DNA from: Candidatus Poseidoniaceae archaeon
GTDB lineage: Archaea > Thermoplasmatota > Poseidoniia > Poseidoniales > Poseidoniaceae
NCBI GenBank assembly: GCA_028822845.1
Contig: JAPKCS010000011.1
Coordinates: 1 to 49,127, forward strand
Length of the DNA stretch: 49,127 nt
Direction: 5' to 3'
Below the pieces are notes generated by a model. That model did no database searches. It worked only from the letters and a program-made list of their open reading frames with translations, and was not told the origin of the DNA. Below are positions 1 to 8,969 of this stretch, piece after piece. Each line of letters begins with the position of its first letter. Position 1 is the first letter of the stretch. The position numbers and the translations under genes were made by a program.

Positions 1-64
1 GCGAGAATTGAACTCGCGACCTCCTCATTACCAATGAGGTGCTATACCGCTAAGCCACGGTGGC
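1..64 (-). tRNA. tRNA-Thr (anticodon GGT), 3' end cut by window edge
   Basis: Read on the minus strand, this folds as a tRNA. The 5' acceptor strand is GCCACCG, followed by a D arm. The 5-bp anticodon stem CCTCA/TGAGG encloses the loop TTGGTAA with anticodon GGT (threonine, reading ACC/ACT codons). A short variable loop follows, then a T arm with stem GCGAG/CTCGC and loop TTCAATT. The 64 visible bases reach tRNA position 65. The 3' acceptor strand (expected CGGTGGC) lies outside the window, so it is not seen whether CCA is encoded. No intron is present in the anticodon loop. Confidence 0.95.
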
Positions 65-90
65 AGTAATGCTGGCGACTTACCGGACCA

Positions 91-96
91 ATATAA
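91..96 (-). promoter_or_regulatory. TATA box of the tRNA-Thr gene
   Basis: On the minus strand this reads TTATAT within GTTATATTG. It is centred about 30 nt upstream of the mature tRNA 5' end at 64, which suits an archaeal TBP site with a short tRNA leader. The flanking sequence is GC-rich, so the AT-rich box stands out. Assignment is by position and composition only. Confidence 0.6.
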
Positions 97-160
97 CCGC
101 TTCGCGTCTGAATGAAGGTGTGAAAATGATACAGGTCACCTATCTGATGGCCTCAAAGCC

Positions 161-166
161 TATAAG
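161..166 (+). promoter_or_regulatory. Candidate TATA box for the small coiled-coil gene
   Basis: TATAAG lies 44-49 nt upstream of the ATG at 210. A start of transcription about 25 nt downstream would fall near 188-191, at the base of the hairpin at 191-206. That would leave a 5' leader of about 20 nt. This is inferred from spacing only. Confidence 0.4.
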
Positions 167-190
167 GTGATTTTTACAAATATTCTTTTG

Positions 191-206
191 GAGAAGGCAA
201 CTTCTC
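191..206 (+). promoter_or_regulatory. Hairpin with GCAA tetraloop next to the start codon
   Basis: GAGAAG and CTTCTC form a perfect 6-bp stem closed by a GCAA (GNRA class) tetraloop. It ends three bases before the ATG at 210. If it lies within the transcript, it would sit at the 5' end and cover the usual ribosome-binding region. No clear Shine-Dalgarno is seen outside the stem. It could control translation, protect the 5' end, or be chance. Confidence 0.4.
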
Positions 207-209
207 TGG

Positions 210-407
210 ATGGGATGGAATATGCAGCGTGAGCTTGAAACAAAAACGGAGATGCGTCAACGAATGCGCGATCTCCAGAGCCAAGTAGATGAATTGAAAG
301 ACCTTGTGAACACCTTACTAAGTGTCATTTGTGAGGAACCGGATGGTGTGCACAGTGGAGCAGCACCGACCATTCCGGGCCAGCCGGCAAACAATTACTG
401 CATGTGA
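210..407 (+). CDS. Small coiled-coil protein, 65 aa
   Basis: No family is recognised. Residues 5-42 form a charged, heptad-like helix (leucines and valines spaced among Glu, Lys, Arg and Gln), so a coiled-coil dimer is likely. A short Gly/Pro-rich tail follows, ending in Cys-Met. No membrane segment or signal peptide is seen. The ATG at 222 (Met5, MQREL) is an alternative start. The gene stands alone between the divergent tRNA-Thr and convergent rtcB, whose stop lies 2 nt away. A TATA-like box at 161 and a hairpin at 191-206 precede it. The absence of overlap with other genes and a helix pattern that fills most of the frame support a real gene, but it is short and the evidence is moderate. 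Confidence 0.55.
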   Translation: MGWNMQRELETKTEMRQRMRDLQSQVDELKDLVNTLLSVICEEPDGVHSGAAPTIPGQPANNYCM

Positions 408-409
408 GG

Positions 410-1885
410 TCATCCCTTGATGACAGCCAGTGGGCTCAATCGAGCAACTGGCCTCGCTAGGTTCGCAGCGTTGGTTAATGCAATGACTTCATCAACATCT
501 TTGTAGGCATCAGGTGCTTCTTCAGCCAATACATTTGGCGTCGAGGCATGGATTCGAATTCCCTTAGCCTCGAGCGTTTTCTTCAGTTCTTTTCCATCGA
601 TGGTTTTCTTGGCTTTGGTTCGTGACAGTGCTCGACCAGCACCGTGGCATGAAGATCCAAAGGCACGGTTCATACCTTTCTTTGGACCCGACATCAGCCA
701 GGACCCAGTGCCCATGTCGCCGGGTACAAGGACAGGTTGTCCACTTTTCCCGTAAGCAGCGTTTACATCGCTGTGATCGCCTCCGAAGGCCCGAGTTGCC
801 CCCTTTCGATGCACGCAGCATGTGCATTTTTCGCCATCAATGGTGTGGTTCTCAACTTTGGCAATGTTGTGTGCCACATCGTACAGAACCCGTGCCTCTC
901 CATCGGTGCCCAATTCCAATCGAAGCACTTCTCGAAGACGGTGAGCAAGGGCACTTCTGTTAGCAAAGGCGAAGTTCGCTGCAGCGTTCATGGCGTCAAA
1001 GTAGGCTTGCCCTTCGTTGCTGTGGAACGGGGCTGATGCCAATTGACGATCTGCCAAACTGTACCCCCATTCCTCATCGACCCATTGATTGCCTTGGGCT
1101 TTGTAACGGCCTTCGAGCGCTCTTACGTGATCGCTGCATACCTGATGGCCGAGTCCACGGGAGCCTGAATGAATCATAGCAACCAGTTGACCTTCGTACA
1201 GGCCCCATGCTTCTGCTGTTTCAGCATCGACTGTTTTACCCACTGTTTGGAGTTCAAGGAAGTGATTGCCGCTGCCGAGTGTGCCAAGGGCACGGAGCCC
1301 CCGTTCTCTGGCCCGGGTTGAAATGGCAGCTTCTTCGGTGACCAAGCGACCGCTTGATTCTATGTTTTGGAGGTCTTCATGGAAGCCAAATCCGAGATCT
1401 GCTGCTGCATGAGCGCCCCCCTGAATCAATTCATCGAGTTGGCGAGCATCAATGTCAAGACCGCCCTTGCCAGAAGCTCCCGCAGGGATTCGACCGGCGA
1501 GGCGTCCAGCCAATTTCTTGAGGTTTGGAATGTCTGATTCAGTGGCATCAAGGGCCAACATACGAACGCCGCAGTTGATGTCAAAACCAACGCCACCCGG
1601 GGAGATGGCACCACCAAGTTCACCAGCTTCCGTATCGGTGGCGATCACGCCTCCAATCGGCAGGCCGTAGCCGTAATGCCAGTCAGCCATCGCCCAAGCC
1701 TCGCCGACAATTCCAGGCAAGGAGGCCGCGTTGACCAACTGCTCTGGTCCACGATCATCTGCGTGTTTCCTCAAATGTTCAGCATCGGTGACAAGGAGTG
1801 CGTCGACCTTCATTTGTCCATGAGCCTTGATTCGCATCGTCCCATCGCCCTCGTCCGAGAGGTGGGTGCGCCAATCTTCGCCCAT
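410..1885 (-). CDS. rtcB: tRNA-splicing ligase RtcB
   Basis: RtcB is a Mn- and GTP-dependent RNA ligase. It joins tRNA exon halves by linking 2',3'-cyclic phosphate or 3'-phosphate ends to 5'-OH ends. At 491 aa the length is normal for the family (about 480). The metal-binding motif GFDINCGVR is present (Asp102, Cys105), as are GSGNHFLE, SGSRGLGHQ, a VYDVAHN motif and the HGAGRA motif with the guanylylated His at about residue 414. No intein interrupts the protein, although RtcB is a common intein host. The ATG at 1885 gives a N-terminus slightly longer than usual; Met17 or Met25 are possible starts. The gene is divergent from alaS with a gap of 118 nt and convergent with the small gene at 210-407. 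Archaeal RtcB often works with the activator archease, which is not in this window. Confidence 0.95.
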   Translation of the reverse strand: MGEDWRTHLSDEGDGTMRIKAHGQMKVDALLVTDAEHLRKHADDRGPEQLVNAASLPGIVGEAWAMADWHYGYGLPIGGVIATDTEAGELGGAISPGGVGFDINCGVRMLALDATESDIPNLKKLAGRLAGRIPAGASGKGGLDIDARQLDELIQGGAHAAADLGFGFHEDLQNIESSGRLVTEEAAISTRARERGLRALGTLGSGNHFLELQTVGKTVDAETAEAWGLYEGQLVAMIHSGSRGLGHQVCSDHVRALEGRYKAQGNQWVDEEWGYSLADRQLASAPFHSNEGQAYFDAMNAAANFAFANRSALAHRLREVLRLELGTDGEARVLYDVAHNIAKVENHTIDGEKCTCCVHRKGATRAFGGDHSDVNAAYGKSGQPVLVPGDMGTGSWLMSGPKKGMNRAFGSSCHGAGRALSRTKAKKTIDGKELKKTLEAKGIRIHASTPNVLAEEAPDAYKDVDEVIALTNAANLARPVARLSPLAVIKG

Positions 1886-1897
1886 AGTGATGCGTTG

Positions 1898-1908
1898 GGT
1901 GAATCACC
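1898..1908. promoter_or_regulatory. Short palindrome between rtcB and alaS
   Basis: GGTGA-A-TCACC is a perfect 11-bp palindrome in the 118-nt divergent region, 13 nt upstream of the rtcB start. It could be an operator, but a 5-bp half site is short enough to arise by chance. On the minus strand it also contains an AGGTGA word resembling a Shine-Dalgarno, though too far from the ATG to act for the chosen start. Confidence 0.25.
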
Positions 1909-2003
1909 TTTGAGCGTTGTTCAAGCAATTTAGACGAATCCAAAGCACAGGTTTCAAGGGGGATGTGTCGCTCGCAGAAGCGTTCCTCCTTGGGCGTGTT
2001 GCT

Positions 2004-4859
2004 ATGAGTCTGCCACCAATTGATTTGGCTGTTTTCCATGAGAACGGTTTTATCCGTAAGCAATGCAGTATCACTGCGCTTTGGTTTTGGACCACAGACC
2101 ACGATCGTACCACATGTGGGGACACGACTGAAGACGAGTACACATTCATCGGCGCACCCCTCATTCAAGGCTATGCAATGCGTGGAAAAGCACTCAAAGA
2201 TGCGATGCGGGAAACGTTCCTCAATTTCTTTGAGGGCTATGAGCACACGAGGGTCAATCCCTACCCTGTTTTGGCACGTTGGCGAGACGACATACACCTC
2301 ACGATTGCTTCGATTGCAGACTTCCAACCTCACGTCACCTCTGGTGAAGTGGAGCCTCCTGCAAACCCACTGACCATCTCACAACCTTGCATTCGGCTGA
2401 CGGATGTTGATGCAGTGGGCCGTTCAGGGCGTCACTTGACGACGTTTGAAATGATGGCGCATCACGTGTTTAACCGTCCTGAAGAAGGACGAACGTTTTA
2501 CTGGATGGAAGAATGTGTTCGCTTCTGTCATGAATTGCTGACCGATGCCTTGGGCATCGATGCTAACGAAATCACCTACGTGGAAAACCCATGGTCCGGC
2601 GGCGGCAACGCTGGAGCTGCAGTTGAGGTCATCGTTGGTGGTCTCGAACTGGCAACGCTGGTGTTCATGAACTTAGAAGAGCATCCAGACGGAGATGTGG
2701 AATTGAAAGGGGACCGTTACCGAGAAATGCCTCTTCAGATCATCGATACCGGCTACGGTCTGGAACGTTTCTGTTGGGCAGCCGCTGGAACGCCAACGAT
2801 TTACGAATCCATTTATCCTGATTCAACCAAATGGCTGAAAGACATCTCAGGATTTTCTTCGATTGCGGCTCAATGGCCAGACCTTGATTTGGATGGACTG
2901 CTTGGAGAAATGAGTCGCCTCAATGGGATCATGAACATCGAGCCCGGTGTCGATGCAGATGAATTGCGTGCGACCTTCCTTCGACGTCTTGGTGAACGAG
3001 GCGTTGTCGTAACTGCTGAGCAATTCTCAGCTGTGACCGAACCGCTCGCTAAGATTTACGCCATACCTGATCACATGCACGCTCTGTGCCACATGCTCGG
3101 AGATGGCCTTGTTCCTTCAAACGCCAAAGCAGGCTACCTCGCTCGTATGCTCGCTCGAAGAACCCTGAGGCTGCGCGATGAACTAAAATTGGATGTGTCG
3201 CTTTCTGACTTAGCAAAGCATCACATCGAAGTTAACCTCGGTGGAGCTCCAATGAAACAAACCTACGATGGTTTGCTCGGTATTCTCGAACTTGAAGAAG
3301 CACGCTATGGCGAAATGCTGCGCAAGGGTGGCAACGTCATCAACACACAACTCAAGCAACTGCCGAAGGATGCAGAACGCATTCCAGATGAGATTTTATT
3401 CAACATGAACGACTCCCACGGGCTCGCTCCAGACATGGCCGTTTCCCTCGCAAAGAAGGCTGGATGGTCTTCTGTTTCTGTTCGAACAGGCTTTGCTGCT
3501 GAAATGGCAGAACGGCATGCTACGCTTGCGAAACAAGCAGCTCAAGCCATTGAGGCCAAACCATTGGTGGAGAACCTTCCTTCGTTGCCAGCGACCCATG
3601 CCTTGTACTACGAAGATGTTCTTCAGCAGGAATTCGATGCATCGGTCCTCGCCTGTTTACCACTGATTGGGGACGATTACCCAGAAGAGGCAACCCACGG
3701 GGTCGTCATGGACAAAACCTGCTTCTATCCTGAAGGCGGTGGGCAAGAGGGTGATTATGGGTCCCTCGCTACCGATTCGACCCAACGGAGGGTGCTCGAC
3801 ACCCGGAAGGTTGGCAACCATGTCCTCCATTTGACAGACGGCGCCTTTGACAAGGGCGACCTCGTTCATGGAAGCATTGACTGGAAACGTCGAAAGCAAC
3901 TGATGGACCACCACACAGCAGTCCACATCGTCGGCGGAGCAGCCCGCCGTGTCCTTGGGCCTCACATCTACCAAGCAGGGGCCAACAAATCAGTTGAGAT
4001 GGCTCGCTTGGACATCACCCATTTCCACCGACTCAACAGAGAGGATTTGGATGCCATCGAGGCGTTAGCAAACGAGGTCATAGGTCAGGTTCAACGAACT
4101 GAAAAAACTGAACTCAACCGCCGAGATGCTGACAAAAAGTATGGCTTTGACCTCTACCAAGGTGGGGCGCCCAAAGGAAACTCCATTCGCATCCTTCGTA
4201 TTGCCGATCATGACATTCAGGCATGCGGCGGCACACACCACGATGAGCCAGGACAAATCGGATCAATTCGAATTGTTCGCTCATCTGCTGTTCAAGACGG
4301 CGTCGAACGTTTGCACATTGTGGCAGGAAAAGCAGCTTTGAACTATGCTCGTCAACAAGACACGATTCTTCGGGAAACTTGCGAAATCTATGGCATTCCG
4401 ACCGCTGATCTTCCTCGAACTTCAGAGCGGTTTTACAAGGAATGGAAAGATCAACGCAAGCGAATCGAACACCTCGAAGCCGAAATTGTTCGTTTGAGAA
4501 CCTCTGGTGGAGGTTCGGATTCACACGAAGTGGATGGCGTTCGTATCGTCATCATGGAAGCCCACGGTGATTTGAAAAAGATGACCAAGATGCTCAAAGA
4601 ACTGACCCTTGATGCACAACAGCCTACCTTGGCTGTGCTCGGTTCGAGGGAAGGGGGCGGGAAATTGATGATTGCCGTCACAGAAAACACAGTCGCATCA
4701 GAACGCTATAACGCAGTCACATTGTTGAGAGAAATCGCTCCACACATCAACGGTGGAGGCGGTGGTCGACCAACCCTTGCTCAAGGTGGGGGCTCCAACG
4801 CCGATGGTCTTGATGCCGCACTCGAAGCAGCACGATCCTCTGTTGGGCTCGAAGATTAA
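2004..4859 (+). CDS. alaS: Alanyl-tRNA synthetase (archaeal type)
   Basis: AlaRS charges tRNA-Ala with alanine in the cytoplasm and removes mischarged Ser or Gly. At 951 aa it fits archaeal AlaRS (about 900). The N-terminal class II catalytic core is followed by a helical tRNA-recognition region, then the editing domain with HxxxH (His637, His641) and CGGTH (Cys741, His745). The C-Ala end carries a run of glycines (HINGGGGGRP). The early Cys-containing segment around residues 20-40 is typical of archaeal forms. The frame is open 29 codons further upstream to an ATG at 1917, but the family's N-terminus matches Met at 2004 (MSLPPIDL). The stop overlaps the convergent Nudix gene by 4 nt. Editing and catalytic motifs are intact, so it should be the sole functional AlaRS. 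Confidence 0.95.
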   Translation: MSLPPIDLAVFHENGFIRKQCSITALWFWTTDHDRTTCGDTTEDEYTFIGAPLIQGYAMRGKALKDAMRETFLNFFEGYEHTRVNPYPVLARWRDDIHLTIASIADFQPHVTSGEVEPPANPLTISQPCIRLTDVDAVGRSGRHLTTFEMMAHHVFNRPEEGRTFYWMEECVRFCHELLTDALGIDANEITYVENPWSGGGNAGAAVEVIVGGLELATLVFMNLEEHPDGDVELKGDRYREMPLQIIDTGYGLERFCWAAAGTPTIYESIYPDSTKWLKDISGFSSIAAQWPDLDLDGLLGEMSRLNGIMNIEPGVDADELRATFLRRLGERGVVVTAEQFSAVTEPLAKIYAIPDHMHALCHMLGDGLVPSNAKAGYLARMLARRTLRLRDELKLDVSLSDLAKHHIEVNLGGAPMKQTYDGLLGILELEEARYGEMLRKGGNVINTQLKQLPKDAERIPDEILFNMNDSHGLAPDMAVSLAKKAGWSSVSVRTGFAAEMAERHATLAKQAAQAIEAKPLVENLPSLPATHALYYEDVLQQEFDASVLACLPLIGDDYPEEATHGVVMDKTCFYPEGGGQEGDYGSLATDSTQRRVLDTRKVGNHVLHLTDGAFDKGDLVHGSIDWKRRKQLMDHHTAVHIVGGAARRVLGPHIYQAGANKSVEMARLDITHFHRLNREDLDAIEALANEVIGQVQRTEKTELNRRDADKKYGFDLYQGGAPKGNSIRILRIADHDIQACGGTHHDEPGQIGSIRIVRSSAVQDGVERLHIVAGKAALNYARQQDTILRETCEIYGIPTADLPRTSERFYKEWKDQRKRIEHLEAEIVRLRTSGGGSDSHEVDGVRIVIMEAHGDLKKMTKMLKELTLDAQQPTLAVLGSREGGGKLMIAVTENTVASERYNAVTLLREIAPHINGGGGGRPTLAQGGGSNADGLDAALEAARSSVGLED

Positions 4860-5572
4860 ATCGACCGCAGTGCTTCACGATCGAAGTGAGAAACCGCAAT
4901 GTTGAGTGCTTCCTCTATGTCGTACCAACGTACTTCGGCAATTTCTTCAGTCTGAACGTTCAATGTTGATGCATCACCGTTCCATTTGGCTCGGTAGGTG
5001 AACGAGACGAACGAGATCCCCTCATCTGTGAATATGTTTTGTGTCACAATCGGTTCTGTGTCTTCGAGTTTAATGGTCAGACCGAGTTCTTCTTCAGTTT
5101 CACGTACACATCCAACAGCCGGGTGCTCATCATGATCCATGTAACCGCCAGGCAGCGTCCAAAACCCATGGAAGTGGCCCCGTTCGACCCGTCCCATCAG
5201 CACCTGTCTTTGATCGTTGCAAATCATAACCTTCGCGACCAGACGATGTATCGAGCGATAAATTGCTTCTCGGGCCACGGGATGAACGGCGTTATCACTG
5301 ATCAAATCATCCTTCAGCGCCCAGTGGCGTGGCCATTCAATCTTTGGATAGCCTTTGACCACCATGGTGACCTCACCTGCCAAATCGACTCGAGTGTGAC
5401 GGAATTCTTGCCATGGAATTTCCATCGCTTCAATTTCGAGGCGGGTTGGTAGCCTCAGGACGGTCCCGTTGTCCATTCGCCCGAGAACGGGAAGTTGTGG
5501 CCCCTGTCCGGATTCATCCACAAGAAGAACACGGCCATCGTGCTCAAGATGAACGACCTCCTTTGGGTGCAT
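4856..5572 (-). CDS. Nudix hydrolase with N-terminal extension
   Basis: Nudix enzymes hydrolyse nucleoside diphosphates linked to another moiety (for example NADH, ADP-ribose, oxidised dNTPs) using Mg bound by the Nudix box. The box is complete at residues 142-165: GGYMDHDE, seven residues, then RETEEELGL. Residues 1-105 form an extension of unknown role, rich in acidic and basic residues. The C-terminal part ends with an ordinary Nudix tail containing EEIAEVRWYDIEEA. Substrate cannot be told from sequence; the extension and the position of the box recall the NADH pyrophosphatase (NudC) layout, but no Cys-zinc site is seen. The gene is convergent with alaS, sharing 4 nt, and divergent from the MBL gene at 5683. 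Confidence 0.85.
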   Translation of the reverse strand: MHPKEVVHLEHDGRVLLVDESGQGPQLPVLGRMDNGTVLRLPTRLEIEAMEIPWQEFRHTRVDLAGEVTMVVKGYPKIEWPRHWALKDDLISDNAVHPVAREAIYRSIHRLVAKVMICNDQRQVLMGRVERGHFHGFWTLPGGYMDHDEHPAVGCVRETEEELGLTIKLEDTEPIVTQNIFTDEGISFVSFTYRAKWNGDASTLNVQTEEIAEVRWYDIEEALNIAVSHFDREALRSI

Positions 5573-5682
5573 GGCTATGGCTCGCTACCATGCCACATGA
5601 ATGCTCGTATCTGAGTTCCCCGTTCTGTTTGTATGAACTCATGAAACTGATGCTTCAAGTACTGCATGTCTGTGGCTACAGT

Positions 5683-6402
5683 ATGGGCTTTGAGCAGGTG
5701 AACCAGTCAGGCTGGGCCATGACCTACTTGGTTTGGGATGACGCCACCAAGGAAGCTGCGTTAATCGATCCTGTTTACGACTTTATGCATCACTACCTCG
5801 AAGTGCTCGAAAAGAAAGGTCTCACGCTTGTTTACGCAATGGCTACACACACCCATGCCGACCACATCACCGCCTGTTTTTCATTGAAAGAAAAACTTGG
5901 ATGTTCGTACGTTATGTGGCATTCCACGGCCTGCCTCGATGTTTCGAAATACGTCGATGATGGGGACACGATTGAAATGGGCAATGTGACGTTTAGGTTC
6001 CACCATGCTCCCGGACACACCAACGACAGCATGTTGATTGAAACGGCGACTCATGTCATGACCGGCGACTTCCTTTTCACTGGAAAGGGTGGCGTCGGAA
6101 GGGATGATCTGCCAAGCGGTCGGATGCATGTGCATTGGGCTGCTCTTCGCGTGCTTGACCTGCTTGACGGTCACCTTGTCGTCTGCACTGGCCACGATCC
6201 ACCAGGGACTGAAATGCAGACCTTGGATTGGAACCGAACCGAGAATCCAGTTTTGAAAATGACCAGTTATGAAGCCTACGAAACGTGGCAACTTGGAGTC
6301 AGTGCGGGGCTTGGTGCTGTGTCCAAAATCAAGGTGGCAGTTCCAGCAAATTTGTTCGCTGAAATACCTCAACACATACCTTGGTTGGACCAAGATCAAT
6401 GA
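5683..6402 (+). CDS. Metallo-beta-lactamase fold protein, persulfide dioxygenase/glyoxalase II-like
   Basis: The metal-binding signature THTHADH is at residues 55-61, followed by PGHTNDS and MTGDFLF, the order seen in ETHE1-type persulfide dioxygenases and glyoxalase II. ETHE1-type enzymes use one iron to oxidise glutathione persulfide to sulfite; glyoxalase II uses two metals to hydrolyse thioesters. The N-terminal segment TYLVWDDATKEAALIDPV is very typical of the ETHE1 side. At 239 aa the length fits. The frame is open much further upstream (to 5413), but that part overlaps the Nudix gene, is Arg/Pro-rich and unlike the family. Met at 5683 begins the conserved domain; 5641 is an alternative. 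No rhodanese domain is fused. The subtilase gene begins 9 nt downstream, so the two may be cotranscribed, though a functional link is not obvious. Confidence 0.82.
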   Translation: MGFEQVNQSGWAMTYLVWDDATKEAALIDPVYDFMHHYLEVLEKKGLTLVYAMATHTHADHITACFSLKEKLGCSYVMWHSTACLDVSKYVDDGDTIEMGNVTFRFHHAPGHTNDSMLIETATHVMTGDFLFTGKGGVGRDDLPSGRMHVHWAALRVLDLLDGHLVVCTGHDPPGTEMQTLDWNRTENPVLKMTSYEAYETWQLGVSAGLGAVSKIKVAVPANLFAEIPQHIPWLDQDQ

Positions 6403-6411
6403 ACACAAAAA

Positions 6412-8967
6412 ATGCGAATGCATTTGAAGGGTCACAGTGGACCACAGTTCATGCGCTCCTCTTCCGCACGTGGTCTTCTGGTCGTTTTATCGCTCCAACT
6501 GCTCTTAGTTGGCGCTTCTGCAGCACCGTTGATGTCTTCACTCAATCCCGCTGGCGATGCCGAGCGAATGGATGCTTCCTTGGAAGATGCCCTGGTCGAT
6601 TCTGAGTTTGATACCAAACTTTCCGTCATTTTCCAACTCAACAGCGAAGTGACCTCCGAAGACCGAACATGGTTGGAAAACCATGGTGCTTCCATCCTTG
6701 GCGACGCACCCTTGATCGATGGTGGCTTGATGGAAGTCACTGCCATGGATGTTCGAATCATCAGCCAATGGTCCCGGACAGAATACCTAGAATTGAACCG
6801 AGAACTGGAATTCTTCTATCTTCCTACCGAGTGGGGCGGTGAACCGACCCCCGGAATCAAGATGCATGAAACAACCCACGTGGTCAACGCTACCACTTCG
6901 TGGCATCGAGCCATCATCAACACCGATGGTACCGTTGCCTTCGAAACAGATTCCTCTTTTACCGAATGGGACGGTGACGGAACCGCCATCGTCGACTTGG
7001 ACACAGGCGTCGACGCAGGTCACCCAGATTTCGATTACCTTGCACCTTGGACTGGCGACAAAACCCTTTATTCTGCAAAATGGGACGGCGTTTGGACTGA
7101 AACTCGCAATTCTGATACCTCCTCTGGACACGGCACGCACGTCGGCGGGACCATTGCTGGAAACGGTGATGCTTCCTCAGGACGCCGAGCAGGTGTGGCC
7201 AAAGGTGGTCAACTTGTCGCCCTCGGAACGGGTGATGGCGCTTCGATTTTCGCTGCTGAACAGGGTCTAGAATGGACCTTCCAGCATTCGATTCCAGGAC
7301 AAAATGAGTACCACATCCGTGTTGTTTCCAATTCATGGGGCACAGATGGCGATTACGATCCCAATGGGGCAGTCGCCACCCTCACAGACAGGCTCACCTA
7401 CGAAAATGGCGTTGCAGTCATCTTCGCAGCCTCCAATTCTGGCGGCAGTGGGAGCGAATGTGACAGCGGTTTGAAAACCAACGTCTACGCCAACACCCCT
7501 TCAGCCATATCCGTTGCAGCACTCACCCATGATGGGACTGCTGTAACTTCCTTTTCCAGCCGTGGATGCATGAATCAAATGCACACATGGCCTGATGTTG
7601 GTGCACCTGGTCGAGATATCTGGGCCACTGCTCCTCGAGGAACTGCAATTGATGCATCGACCAAAACTCAAGGGGACCTCTACTACATGTCCATCTCCGG
7701 GACCAGCATGGCTACACCTCACGTCGGTGGTATGGCTGGTCTTATGCTCAACGCAGCACCTTCGCTAACCGTTGCAGACTATCATCGAGAAGACCACGAC
7801 GAAGGCGATTCGCTTGTCGGCGGTGAAGGAACAGCTGCTTACGGCCAATTTGCTGACTGGGATGAAGCCAATTATTCTCGAATCCATGAACTTGAATTGA
7901 TCCTTGAATTAACCGCTCGCTACGAAGGCATGGCGAATTCATGTGAAGATGGGAACGATGACGATGGCTGCAATGACATACCGGTCGACTGTTACCGCTC
8001 CGCTACAGGACGCTGCCATGATTGGCGTGTCGGCCACGGACTCACCGACGTCGATGCTGCTGTGGCTCTTGCCAGAACGCTGCAATTGATGCGGGATCAG
8101 AACGGTGACGGTATCGTCGACCACCCCGAATACACCGTGTGGGATGCTTACGAAATCTATGATGCTCTCCGCACCACAGAATCCATCGTTGTGGACACTG
8201 ACCGTGTCAGGCACGCTTGGAAAGGTGATTGGAATCACTTCAACAACGGACCAAATGGCGCTGTGTACTACACTGAAGATTCACACTATGTTTGGATCCC
8301 CAATGGTACCTACAACATGTTGGTCCAGTTTACGCCAACCGAAGTGGATGTAGAAACTGGACAAGTGGGCAACCTTCAGATGGAAATCGACCTTGGTGAA
8401 GATGGTTCCAATGACGCTCAAGGTCAAGGTACCCGTATCGCTGATACTTGGATTTATGATCTCGATGTCGACCCTTCCCACTGGAACACATGGGCCCACT
8501 TCGATGTAACTGGTCAAGCCATGGCTTTCCTCGGTGTGTTAGAAGACTTCGAATTCTTTGAAGCGAGCATTCCTTACACTGTTGATGCTGTTTTGACGAT
8601 GGACTTGTCGACGCCAGTGGAGATTACCATACCACAACGTCCAGATTTCTATTCCGACTTGGACCCAACAACACCTTCCGATGCATGGGACGATGACTAC
8701 ATGGGTCAGTTGACCTTCATCCGAAACGCCTACAATCAAGCCGCATTGATGGAAGAAATCCTTCCTAAGGCCATCGTCGAAGAGGAGGAGGATTCCTTCT
8801 TCGGTGCACTCGGTGCAGTCTTTTCTGATTACACTGGTGCTTCAGTTTCCTTTGCGGTGTTTGCACTGCTCTGCGCCCTCGGTGTCGGTTACGTTGTCCG
8901 CAGCTCCCGTGAAGATCATCCTTTGTTGCTGATGGATGAACCGGTTGATGCAGAACTCGAGTCTTGA
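6412..8967 (+). CDS. Secreted, membrane-anchored subtilisin-like serine protease (S8)
   Basis: This is an 851-aa exported peptidase. A signal peptide lies at about residues 15-38 (hydrophobic core, then ASAAP). A propeptide-like segment is followed by the S8 domain with Asp197 (DTG), His243 (GHGTHVGG), oxyanion Asn342 and nucleophile Ser432 (SGTSMATPH), so the triad is complete. About 330 residues of acidic, beta-rich sequence follow. A C-terminal membrane helix near 815-835 with a basic stop-transfer (RSSRED) anchors it, with the catalytic part outside. Acidic loops and paired Cys (for example ECDSG, SCEDGNDDDGCN) suggest Ca binding and disulfides. The ATG at 6451 (Met14) is an alternative start. 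It probably degrades extracellular protein for nutrition, in keeping with the peptidase at 36185 and other secreted proteins here. Confidence 0.93.
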   Translation: MRMHLKGHSGPQFMRSSSARGLLVVLSLQLLLVGASAAPLMSSLNPAGDAERMDASLEDALVDSEFDTKLSVIFQLNSEVTSEDRTWLENHGASILGDAPLIDGGLMEVTAMDVRIISQWSRTEYLELNRELEFFYLPTEWGGEPTPGIKMHETTHVVNATTSWHRAIINTDGTVAFETDSSFTEWDGDGTAIVDLDTGVDAGHPDFDYLAPWTGDKTLYSAKWDGVWTETRNSDTSSGHGTHVGGTIAGNGDASSGRRAGVAKGGQLVALGTGDGASIFAAEQGLEWTFQHSIPGQNEYHIRVVSNSWGTDGDYDPNGAVATLTDRLTYENGVAVIFAASNSGGSGSECDSGLKTNVYANTPSAISVAALTHDGTAVTSFSSRGCMNQMHTWPDVGAPGRDIWATAPRGTAIDASTKTQGDLYYMSISGTSMATPHVGGMAGLMLNAAPSLTVADYHREDHDEGDSLVGGEGTAAYGQFADWDEANYSRIHELELILELTARYEGMANSCEDGNDDDGCNDIPVDCYRSATGRCHDWRVGHGLTDVDAAVALARTLQLMRDQNGDGIVDHPEYTVWDAYEIYDALRTTESIVVDTDRVRHAWKGDWNHFNNGPNGAVYYTEDSHYVWIPNGTYNMLVQFTPTEVDVETGQVGNLQMEIDLGEDGSNDAQGQGTRIADTWIYDLDVDPSHWNTWAHFDVTGQAMAFLGVLEDFEFFEASIPYTVDAVLTMDLSTPVEITIPQRPDFYSDLDPTTPSDAWDDDYMGQLTFIRNAYNQAALMEEILPKAIVEEEEDSFFGALGAVFSDYTGASVSFAVFALLCALGVGYVVRSSREDHPLLLMDEPVDAELES

Positions 8968-8969
8968 GT

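Noticed and set aside
622-1036. Open frames on the plus strand inside rtcB
   Set aside because: They lie antisense to a strongly conserved gene, have no domain-like sequence, and their composition is Cys/Arg/Ser-rich as expected for shadow frames.
5607-5613. GTATCTG word shared with the topB palindrome
   Set aside because: A 7-mer is expected several times by chance in 49 kb on two strands, and no second arm is present here.
5413-5682. N-terminal extension of the MBL-fold protein
   Set aside because: It overlaps the Nudix gene on the other strand, is Arg/Pro-rich, and the family starts at the Met at 5683.
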